In this document: positions 8,111 to 14,583 of the stretch, in pieces
Numbering within the stretch: the stretch's first letter is position 1
How the letters are laid out: every line of letters starts with the position of its first letter
Assembly: GCA_017477205.1 (NCBI GenBank)
Contig: JAFUXE010000031.1
Coordinates: forward strand, 1-29,682
DNA: 29,682 nt
DNA from: Alloprevotella sp.
GTDB lineage: Bacteria > Bacteroidota > Bacteroidia > Bacteroidales > Bacteroidaceae
Direction of reading: 5' to 3'
Position numbers and translations under genes: made by a program
The notes under the pieces: model-generated
Databases searched by the model: none
Told to the model about the DNA's origin: nothing
Seen by the model: the letters and a program-made list of their open reading frames with translations, nothing else

Positions 8111-8627
8111 TCTCACCGCCATACTCGCCTCCCGGGATGCCCGCCGGCAGCACCAGTTGGAGCTGCTGCGCGAGCATCCTGCGGAGGCGCTTGTATGCCT
8201 CACCGTCATCATGCCCGGTGCGGAGAAGCGCAACGCGCTTTCCCTGGCCGTAGCCCGTGCCGCCTGCGATGCCCTGCGCGCCGCCTTCCCCGGAGCCGCG
8301 CTTGAGGTGCGCGACCTCTCCACGGGTTTTGAGGCATATCTGCTGACGTCCCTTCCTCCGCTTGAGGCCAAGCGCATCGCCGTTCGCATAGAGGACACGC
8401 ATCCCCTCGGCCGACTGTTTGACGTGGACGTCATTGTCCCTTCCCGTTCCGCTTCGGAGGAAGTATCTCCCGTCTCCCGTGCCGCCGTCGGCAGCGCGCC
8501 GCGCCGCTGCCTCCTCTGCGACAACGAGGCCCGCTTCTGCATGCGGCAGCACACCCATACGCAGGAAGAGCTTATGGCCCGCATCCGCGAGATGGTGGAG
8601 GAGTGGGGGGAAAGACATCGGCAATAG
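8103..8627 (+). CDS. citX: Apo-citrate lyase phosphoribosyl-dephospho-CoA transferase
   Basis: This 174-residue enzyme transfers the prosthetic group from its triphosphoribosyl precursor to the serine of CitD. The family signature is clear: RRCLLCDNEA followed by FCMRQHTHTQEEL near residues 136-160, and GFEAYLL near the middle. It starts with TTG at 8103, overlapping the citF stop; no ATG lies nearby in frame. In some bacteria CitX is fused to CitG, whereas here it stands alone and CitG is fused to CitC. The downstream four-helix-bundle gene begins 23 bp after its stop. Confidence 0.92.
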   Translation: MDNLTAILASRDARRQHQLELLREHPAEALVCLTVIMPGAEKRNALSLAVARAACDALRAAFPGAALEVRDLSTGFEAYLLTSLPPLEAKRIAVRIEDTHPLGRLFDVDVIVPSRSASEEVSPVSRAAVGSAPRRCLLCDNEARFCMRQHTHTQEELMARIREMVEEWGERHRQ

Positions 8628-8650
8628 AACTTTACCTATATAGGAAAGAT

Positions 8651-9382
8651 ATGGAAAGCAAGCAGAATCCTGAAGTCCGTCACTATGCCGATGGCACGGC
8701 AAGCGTATTGCGGCCTGCCGTGGTATATACGGACTTGCGCTTTTACCAACGCAGCGACGTGCTTTATCAGCTCACGCAGCAGTTTTGCCAACGCTTCCTG
8801 CCCCGTTATGGCGACCGCACCGTGGACCAGATGGTGCAGGCGGCACGTAGCACCAAGCAGAACATAGCAGAGGGGAGCAGCGATGCGCAGACCTCAGCCG
8901 AGACGGAGCTGAAATTGCTGGGCATAGCACGCGGCAGCAATCAGGAACTGCTTGAGGACTATCAGGATTATCTCAAGCGTAAAGGTTTTGAGGAGTGGCA
9001 TGGCAGCAACCCACGTTTCGACAAACTTCATGCTTTCTGCAAGCGGCATAGCCGTTATGAAGACTATCGTGGCCTCCTGCCGCGCATGAACGATGAGGAA
9101 CTTGCCAACACAGCCATCTGCCTTTGCCATCAAGTAGATAGTGCCTTGACAAAATACATCGCCCGCAAAGACCGCGAGTTTACGACGGAAGGCGGTATCC
9201 GCGAGCGCATGACGGCAGCCCGCCTCGGACAACGTGAGACACAGCGGCAAATCATTGAACGCCAACGCTGCGAGATTGCAGCTCTGCGCGAGGAATGCGC
9301 CGCCTTGCGAGAACAACTGGCCAAATTAACCGGAGGCTCCGGATATCCCGGAGAACCCGGAAACTCCGGAAATCCCGGATAA
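8651..9382 (+). CDS. Four-helix-bundle protein (23S rRNA IVP-like) with collagen-like tail
   Basis: This encodes 243 residues. Residues ~20-170 resemble the small four-helix bundle proteins found as 23S rRNA intervening-sequence proteins (DQMVQAARSTKQNIAEGSS is characteristic). Residues ~190-230 form a coiled-coil-like segment (RQIIERQRCEIAALREE). The last 15 residues are Gly-x-x triplets (GSGYPGEPGNSGNPG) encoded by a 9-bp DNA repeat. The ATG at 8651 has a good upstream AGGAAAG. There is no known role in citrate lyase maturation, so its place between citX and citC is odd. The TAA stop (9380-9382) is in the same frame as the next gene with no other stop between, so the two are one codon from being a single protein. 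Confidence 0.85.
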   Translation: MESKQNPEVRHYADGTASVLRPAVVYTDLRFYQRSDVLYQLTQQFCQRFLPRYGDRTVDQMVQAARSTKQNIAEGSSDAQTSAETELKLLGIARGSNQELLEDYQDYLKRKGFEEWHGSNPRFDKLHAFCKRHSRYEDYRGLLPRMNDEELANTAICLCHQVDSALTKYIARKDREFTTEGGIRERMTAARLGQRETQRQIIERQRCEIAALREECAALREQLAKLTGGSGYPGEPGNSGNPG

Positions 9383-9397
9383 TCCGGATATTCCGGA
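9335..9397 (+). repeat. Seven 9-bp tandem repeats spanning a stop codon
   Basis: Seven contiguous units end in CCGGA: GGCTCCGGA, TATCCCGGA, GAACCCGGA, AACTCCGGA, AATCCCGGA, TAATCCGGA, TATTCCGGA. They are in phase with the reading frame and encode x-(S/P)-G triplets. The sixth unit begins with the stop TAA where two other units have TAT, so a single base change or loss of that unit would open the frame into citC-citG. Confidence 0.9.
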
Positions 9398-9409
9398 ATC
9401 AACAAAACC

Positions 9410-11176
9410 GTGTACGAAGAATACGACATACGCGAAATGCCGCTCTCGCTGGACTTCAACCGGCGGAGCGTGGAACGTTTCCTTGCAGAGAACGGGCTGA
9501 GGCTTGACGGCGTGGAGACATACGTCGGCGTCTTCAATGCCGACGAGGAGCTGGTGGGCGGCGGCGGCCTGGAGGGAGAGGTGATAAAGTGTGTGGCAGT
9601 CAGCGAGAGCGAGCGCGGAACGGGGCTGATGGCGCGCATCGTCTCCCGTCTGCAAAGTGTTGCGGCCGCACGGGGGCACACGACGACGATGGTCTTCACG
9701 AAACCCGGAAACCTCGCACTCTTCCGCGACTTGGGATACGTGCTTCTGGCCGAAGCGCCCGAGGCTATTCTCATGGAAAGCAGTCCACAACGGCTTTTCC
9801 GCTATCAGCGGACGTGGCAGGAGGCCGTCGCGCAAACGGAGGCGGAACGTCTGGAGCCTGTGGGCGTCGGCGTCATCGTCATGAACGCCAATCCCTTTAC
9901 GCGTGGCCACCAATACCTCGTGGAGCAGGCGGCAAGGCAGGTGGGGAGGCTCGTCGTGATGGTGGTGAGCGAGGAACGTTCGGCCTTCCCCTTTGCGGAA
10001 CGCCTGGCCATGGTGAAGGCCGGGACGGCACACCTGCAGAACGTCTGCGTCGTGGAGACGGGACCGTATGCCATCTCTGCCGCCACGTTTCCCACGTATT
10101 TCCTGAAGGAACTCTCCACAGCTGCCGAGACGCAGATGCAGCTCGACCTCAACCTCTTCCGCCGTCACGTTGCGCCCGCCCTCGGGGCCAGCGTCCGCTT
10201 TGTGGGCACCGAGCCCGCGGACATGCTGACGTGTCGGTACAACGAACTGATGAAAGCCTCGCTGCTGCCTTCCGGCCTGCGCGTCGTGGAGATTGAACGG
10301 CTGGAGGGTATTTCCGCCTCGAAGGTGCGGGATGGCGCCTGGCTGCTTGTACCTGGGACTTCTTTGCCTTACGTCCTGGCGCACTATGCATGCTGCGCGA
10401 TGCAGGAAGAACTTGACCTGACGCCGAAGCCCGGCCTCGTGGACCGTCACGACAGCGGGGCGCACAGCGACATGGACTATGCGCTGATGTCGCGCAGCAT
10501 CAGAACCTTGCGCCCCTACTTTCGCGAGATTGCGGAGGTGGCGGTGCGCCCTTCGTTTAGCGTGAAGGACTTGCAGGAGGTGGGCCTCCGTGCAGAACGC
10601 GCCATGCTGGAGGCCACGGGCGGCGTGAATACGCACCGCGGTGCACTCTTCTGCCTCGGGCTGGCCGTTGCTGCGGCCGCTCGGCTTGCTGCCGCTGCCG
10701 TTCTGCCCCCAGCAGGCTTCCCGGCTGCGCTTCAGGAAGAAATCAGGCGGCTTGCCCGGCAGTTCCCGGAGGCTTCGGGAACGCATGGCGCCGCTGTGCG
10801 GAAGCGCTATCCCGGCGTGAAGAGTGCGTTGCAGAACGCATGCGAGGGCTTTTCGGAGGCCTTTGACGTGAGGACGGCCGAGGCAGGCTTGCCCCAGCTG
10901 CTTGCCATCATGTCGCGCCTGGATGATACGAACATCCTCTATCGCTGCGGAGCGGAAGTGGCTGAGAAAGTGAGACAAACGGCGGTACGCTTCTTGTGCG
11001 ACGGCTTCACGGAGGAGGACGTTGCCGCGCTCAACGAGGACTTCTCGCGCCGCGGCATCTCTCCCGGTGGCGCAGCCGACATGTATGCCCTCTGCTGCTT
11101 CCTCCGAATCCTCCTGCGCCATGAAGGAAGCAAGTCCCAAGGAGACCGGACGCCCTGCGATACAGGGAAAAAATAG
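9410..11176 (+). CDS. citC-citG: Citrate lyase ligase CitC fused to triphosphoribosyl-dephospho-CoA synthase CitG
   Basis: This encodes 588 residues in two parts. Residues 1-~320 are [citrate (pro-3S)-lyase] ligase, which acetylates the CoA-like thiol of CitD. It has a GNAT-like N-terminal region, then the nucleotidyltransferase motif NPFTRGH (161-167) and ISASKVR (301-307). Residues ~325-575 are CitG, which makes the triphosphoribosyl precursor from ATP and dephospho-CoA, with TPKPGLVDRHDSGAHSDMD (338-356), GGVNTHRG (404-411) and a later GTHGAAVRKRYPG. The start is taken as GTG at 9410, but the frame is open back to the TAA at 9380. Fusion of prosthetic-group synthesis to the acetylating ligase differs from the better-known CitX-CitG fusion. 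Confidence 0.92.
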   Translation: MYEEYDIREMPLSLDFNRRSVERFLAENGLRLDGVETYVGVFNADEELVGGGGLEGEVIKCVAVSESERGTGLMARIVSRLQSVAAARGHTTTMVFTKPGNLALFRDLGYVLLAEAPEAILMESSPQRLFRYQRTWQEAVAQTEAERLEPVGVGVIVMNANPFTRGHQYLVEQAARQVGRLVVMVVSEERSAFPFAERLAMVKAGTAHLQNVCVVETGPYAISAATFPTYFLKELSTAAETQMQLDLNLFRRHVAPALGASVRFVGTEPADMLTCRYNELMKASLLPSGLRVVEIERLEGISASKVRDGAWLLVPGTSLPYVLAHYACCAMQEELDLTPKPGLVDRHDSGAHSDMDYALMSRSIRTLRPYFREIAEVAVRPSFSVKDLQEVGLRAERAMLEATGGVNTHRGALFCLGLAVAAAARLAAAAVLPPAGFPAALQEEIRRLARQFPEASGTHGAAVRKRYPGVKSALQNACEGFSEAFDVRTAEAGLPQLLAIMSRLDDTNILYRCGAEVAEKVRQTAVRFLCDGFTEEDVAALNEDFSRRGISPGGAADMYALCCFLRILLRHEGSKSQGDRTPCDTGKK

Positions 11177-11226
11177 AAAAACGGCGGGGACTTTTTGTCT
11201 CTCCAAACGTTTATCCCTCCGTTTCA

Positions 11227-11258
11227 TTTGCGCTTTAACTGCGAAATACTTACTTTTG
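11227..11258 (+). promoter_or_regulatory. Promoter of the sigma-54 regulator/lptE/secG operon
   Basis: TTTG (11227-11230), a 20-bp spacer and TACTTTTG (11251-11258) fit the Bacteroidetes consensus. The predicted start is near 11265, about 22 nt before the GTG start of the regulator. This separates the following housekeeping block from the citrate operon. Confidence 0.75.
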
Positions 11259-11286
11259 CACACGATTTCCAAAAAGACCGGACACC

Positions 11287-12471
11287 GTGACTCCATCGCA
11301 GATACAAAACACGAAGCGTCGCTACGACATCATCGGAAATGCCGAGGGCCTGAACCGTGCCATAGAAGTGGCGCTGAAGATAGCCCCCGTGGACATCTCC
11401 GTACTCGTGGAGGGGGAGAACGGTGTGGGAAAGGAAATCATTCCCCGCATCATCCACGACAACAGCCTGCGCAAGCAGAAGCGCTACCTCGCCCTGAACT
11501 GCGGCGCCATTCCCGAGGGAACCATCGACTCCGAGCTCTTCGGGCACGAGAAGGGTGCCTTTACAAGCGCCGTTGAGAAGCGCGAGGGCTACTTCTCCGT
11601 TGCCAACGGCGGCACGCTCTTCCTGGACGAAGTGGGCGAGCTGCCGCTTTCCACGCAGGCGCGCCTGCTCCGCGTGTTGGAGACGGGGGAGTATATCCCC
11701 GTGGGCTCCAGCGAGGTGCGCAAGACGAACGTGCGCATCGTGGCGGCAACGAATGTGGATATGGAGCGCGCCGTGGAAGAGGGCAAGTTCCGCCAGGACT
11801 TGTACTATCGCCTCTGCGCCGTGCGCCTCTCCGTGCCGCCCCTGCGCGACCGCGGCGACGACATCACGCTCCTCTTCCGCAAGTTTGCGCTCGACGTGAG
11901 CGAGAAATACCGCATGTCGCCCGTACGCCTCACGCCCGAGGCGCAGGACGTCCTGAAGGCCTATCCCTGGCCCGGCAACGTGCGTCAGCTGAAGAACCTC
12001 GTGGAGAGCATGAGCGTCACGAGCGAAGCGCGCGAAATAACGCCCGAAATCCTTCGCACGTACCTTCCCGAGCCTCGGCAGAACCAGCTCGTTGCGGTAC
12101 ACCACGACGCTTCCGACCACAATCTGGAGCAGATATACCAGCTCATCCTCGACCTGCGCCGCGACGTCAACGAGCTGCAGCAGATAGCCGGCCTGCGCTC
12201 AGGGCGCACGGCGGGCCCCCGCGCCCTCGTCCCCTACGTCCATGACGAGGCGCAGGATGCCGGGGAGACGGACTTCGCGCCCTTTGCCGAGGCGGAGGAA
12301 ATCCCCGAGGACGGCATGCGCCAGCCCCTTTCGCTTGAGGACAACGAGCGCGAACTCATCCGCGCTACGCTGCACAGGAATGCCGGGAGGCGCAAGGACA
12401 CCGCGCGCCAGCTGGGCATTTCCGACCGCACGCTGTATAGAAAAATCAAGGAGTATGGCCTGGACTACTAA
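11287..12471 (+). CDS. Sigma-54-dependent transcriptional activator without receiver domain
   Basis: This 394-residue enhancer-binding-type activator consists of a AAA+ domain (about residues 14-260) with Walker A GENGVGKE and Walker B GTLFLDEVGE, and a C-terminal Fis-type helix-turn-helix (RKDTARQLGISDRTLYRKIKE). There is no N-terminal receiver or sensor domain, so control must come from abundance or a partner. The sigma-54-contacting loop reads GAFTSA instead of the usual GAFTGA. The GTG at 11287 gives a start directly before the AAA+ domain. Its 3' end overlaps lptE by 17 bp. The order regulator-lptE-secG is a familiar Bacteroidales arrangement, so a link to the citrate genes upstream is not implied. 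Confidence 0.92.
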   Translation: MTPSQIQNTKRRYDIIGNAEGLNRAIEVALKIAPVDISVLVEGENGVGKEIIPRIIHDNSLRKQKRYLALNCGAIPEGTIDSELFGHEKGAFTSAVEKREGYFSVANGGTLFLDEVGELPLSTQARLLRVLETGEYIPVGSSEVRKTNVRIVAATNVDMERAVEEGKFRQDLYYRLCAVRLSVPPLRDRGDDITLLFRKFALDVSEKYRMSPVRLTPEAQDVLKAYPWPGNVRQLKNLVESMSVTSEAREITPEILRTYLPEPRQNQLVAVHHDASDHNLEQIYQLILDLRRDVNELQQIAGLRSGRTAGPRALVPYVHDEAQDAGETDFAPFAEAEEIPEDGMRQPLSLEDNERELIRATLHRNAGRRKDTARQLGISDRTLYRKIKEYGLDY

Positions 12472-12964
12472 ACTGACCGCCGGACTGTTGGCAGCCCTCC
12501 TGCTGACGGCATGCAGCGTGAGCTACTCGTTCACCGGGACGTCCATCAACTACGATGTCATCAAGTCGATACAGATTGACAACATCGCGAACCGCGCGCC
12601 CTACGGCTGGGCACCGATGGAGGCCATGTTCAACAACAAGCTGCAGGACCGCTATGCCAACCAGACGCGCCTGAAGCTTGTCAAGCGCGCCGGCGACATG
12701 CACATCAGCGGCGAGATTACGGCCTACGACCAGTTCAACAAGGCCATCTCGGCAGACGGCTTCTCCTCGCAGGTGCAGCTGAAGCTCACCGTGAACATCC
12801 GCTTCTCCAACTCCAAGCAGAACCAGAACTGGGAGCGCCAGTTCAGCGCCACGACGCAGTACAATGCCAACCAGCAGCTCTCCGCCGTGCAGGAACAGCT
12901 CGTCACGGAAATGATAGACGACCTCACCGACCAGATCTTCAACGCCACCGTGGCAGACTGGTGA
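12455..12964 (+). CDS. lptE: LPS assembly lipoprotein LptE
   Basis: This 169-residue lipoprotein is expected at the outer membrane as the partner of LptD in inserting lipopolysaccharide. The ATG at 12455 gives a signal peptide with a lipobox (LLLTAC, Cys at residue 20). A longer in-frame reading from 12242 would have no signal peptide and overlap the regulator. The mature part shows features of Bacteroidetes LptE: SYSFTGTSI, LQDRYANQTRLKLV, DMHISGEITAYD and NIRFSN near the middle. It is translationally overlapped with the activator gene and followed 28 bp later by a TPR-like gene. Confidence 0.88.
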   Translation: MAWTTKLTAGLLAALLLTACSVSYSFTGTSINYDVIKSIQIDNIANRAPYGWAPMEAMFNNKLQDRYANQTRLKLVKRAGDMHISGEITAYDQFNKAISADGFSSQVQLKLTVNIRFSNSKQNQNWERQFSATTQYNANQQLSAVQEQLVTEMIDDLTDQIFNATVADW

Positions 12965-12992
12965 GGCGCAGCGGCAACATGAAAGACAACCA

Positions 12993-13787
12993 ATGGATTT
13001 AGTACACTACATAGACCATCCCGAGCAGCTCGGCAAGGAAAGCCTCTACCAGTTGCGGCAGGTAGTGGCGCAGCATCCCTACTACCACGCGGCACGCCTG
13101 CTCTTCCTGCAGAACCTCTTCCTGCTCCGCGACCCTTCCTTCGGCGAGGAGCTGCGCCGCGCCGCCCTTTACCTGCCCGACCGCCGCGTGCTCTACGAGA
13201 TGGTGGAGGCTCCCGTCGCCTCAACGCTTCCCGGGCAAGCCGCTTTGCCTGCGCAGCCGCAGGACACTGCCCGTCCCGCCTCCCGCACGCAAACGCTCAT
13301 CGATGACTTCCTGAACACCTTGCCGCCCGAGGAAATGCCCACGGCCAGGCAGGCTACTGCCGACTCGGCTTCCGACTACACGGCCGTGCTCATGGGACTT
13401 TCCGACGTGGCGACGGACGGGGAGTCTGCCGCGCAGGCCGCTGCGCAGCCGAAGGCAGAGACGAGCCGTCAGCACCGCCGCCAGCTCCTGGACAGCTTCA
13501 TCGAAAACTCCGAGGAGCACATAGAGCTACAGGAAAAACCGGAGTATCTCCCCGAACTTCCGGACGAGAAGCGGGAGGACGACGCAGACGAGGAATTCTT
13601 CACCGAAACCCTCGCACGCATATATACAAAACAAGGCCGCTACGACAAGGCGGCGCAAATAATTCGGCGGATATATTTGAATAATCCGAAAAAAAGTGCT
13701 TACTTTGCCGACCAATTACGCTTCCTGGAGAAACTGAAACTCGTGGAGACGTACAACAACAAGCAGAAAATCAACAAAAAACAATAA
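12993..13787 (+). CDS. Hypothetical TPR-like protein between lptE and secG
   Basis: This 264-residue protein has no signal peptide. The first ~75 residues are helical (LYQLRQVVAQHPYYHAARLLFLQNLF), the middle (about 80-180) is Ala/Glu/Pro-rich and probably disordered, and the C-terminal ~45 residues form a TPR-like helical pair (YTKQGRYDKAAQIIRRIYLNN). A gene of this type regularly sits before secG in Bacteroidales, but its role is not known to me. It lies 28 bp after lptE and 48 bp before secG, consistent with one transcript. Confidence 0.85.
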   Translation: MDLVHYIDHPEQLGKESLYQLRQVVAQHPYYHAARLLFLQNLFLLRDPSFGEELRRAALYLPDRRVLYEMVEAPVASTLPGQAALPAQPQDTARPASRTQTLIDDFLNTLPPEEMPTARQATADSASDYTAVLMGLSDVATDGESAAQAAAQPKAETSRQHRRQLLDSFIENSEEHIELQEKPEYLPELPDEKREDDADEEFFTETLARIYTKQGRYDKAAQIIRRIYLNNPKKSAYFADQLRFLEKLKLVETYNNKQKINKKQ

Positions 13788-13835
13788 ACAAAAACGACGC
13801 GGACAACGTTCGCAACCCAAAAACATAAACCAAAA

Positions 13836-14198
13836 ATGTACAGCGTATTAGTAATTCTGGCCCTCGTAGTGGCCGTTCTGCTCACACTCATCGTTCTTGT
13901 TCAGGAATCCAAAGGCGGCGGCCTGGCTTCGGGCTTCGCATCCGCCAACGCACTGGCGGGCGTCCGCAAGACCACCGACTTCGTGGAGAAAGCCACGTGG
14001 ACGCTGGCAGGCACACTCGTCCTCCTGTGCATCCTCACCGTCTATGCCACGCCGCGCGAAGACAGCGCCGCAAGCGTCGTGACGGACATGAAGACCACGA
14101 CCGTGCCCAACCTGCCCGGTACGGCAGCCACCGGTGCCGACGCCGCAGCAGCCCCCGCCGCTGACGCGCCCGCGGCCGCTCCGCAGCCCGCCGAGTAA
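13836..14198 (+). CDS. secG: Preprotein translocase subunit SecG
   Basis: This 120-residue inner-membrane component of the SecYEG channel has two hydrophobic segments, at residues ~1-22 (YSVLVILALVVAVLLTLIVL) and ~51-71 (WTLAGTLVLLCILTVYA). They are separated by the conserved loop ESKGGGLASGFA. The last ~35 residues are an Ala/Pro-rich tail typical of Bacteroidetes SecG. It is the last gene of the operon, with an intrinsic terminator 25 bp downstream. Confidence 0.93.
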   Translation: MYSVLVILALVVAVLLTLIVLVQESKGGGLASGFASANALAGVRKTTDFVEKATWTLAGTLVLLCILTVYATPREDSAASVVTDMKTTTVPNLPGTAATGADAAAAPAADAPAAAPQPAE

Positions 14199-14223
14199 GG
14201 ATTCCCTTTCCATACAAGTCCTA

Positions 14224-14270
14224 AAACGCCGGGACGAAACCGCCAAGGTTTCGCCTCCGGCGTTTCTTTT
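14224..14270 (+). terminator. Intrinsic terminator after secG
   Basis: AAACGCCGG (14224-14232) pairs with CCGGCGTTT (14257-14265). Inside it, GCGAAACC-type pairing extends the stem, and TTCTTTT follows. This closes the activator-lptE-TPR-secG operon. Confidence 0.85.
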
Positions 14271-14364
14271 CATACATGTATTGCCTTAACGATTTGGCGA
14301 AGTGCCTTTATCTTCCGACAAGATGCCTTCATGATTCAGCGAGAAGCGCAGAAGAGTCTTGTAA

Positions 14365-14430
14365 GATGCCGTGATGAATTGATTCAGATGCTGTGATAAA
14401 TCGATTCAGATGCTGTGATAAATCGATTCA
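14365..14430 (+). repeat. Three 22-bp tandem repeats
   Basis: Units at 14365-14386, 14387-14408 and 14409-14430 follow the pattern GATGCYGTGATRAATYGATTCA; the second and third are identical. A fourth, diverged unit begins at 14431 and forms the left arm of the terminator that follows. Confidence 0.9.
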
Positions 14431-14466
14431 GATGCCGTGATGAATGAATCCGTCACGGCATCTTTT
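14431..14466 (+). terminator. Terminator-like hairpin built from the last tandem repeat
   Basis: GATGCCGTGA (14431-14440) pairs perfectly with TCACGGCATC (14453-14462), followed by TTTT. No plus-strand gene lies between it and the secG terminator, so it would act as a second stop, or it may be a remnant. Confidence 0.65.
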
Positions 14467-14504
14467 GCGTACGTATATGTACGAAGAGAGGATATTGTAG
14501 GCAA

Positions 14505-14546
14505 AGCGGCACTTCCTGCCCCCTTGCGGAGCGCGGAAGTGCCGCT
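14505..14546 (-). terminator. Long hairpin downstream of the GEVED-protein gene
   Basis: AGCGGCACTTCC (14505-14516) pairs perfectly with GGAAGTGCCGCT (14535-14546), a 12-bp stem with an 18-nt loop. It lies about 38 bp past the stop of the minus-strand gene. There is no T-run on the minus side, so termination efficiency is uncertain. The symmetrical stem could serve both strands. Confidence 0.6.
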
Positions 14547-14583
14547 TCTCATTGCGTTTTTATGTACAGAGTTCCTGGCGCGC

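Noticed and set aside
6587..8584. 665-residue ORF antisense to citF and citX
   Set aside because: Antisense shadow with no domains; citF and citX are certain.
8651..9382. Four-helix-bundle gene as the accessory protein of a diversity-generating retroelement
   Set aside because: No reverse transcriptase, template repeat or variable repeat is visible in the window; the protein sits inside a citrate operon.
9326..11296. 656-residue ORF antisense to citC-citG
   Set aside because: Antisense shadow; His/Arg/Gly-rich composition typical of reversed GC-rich codons.
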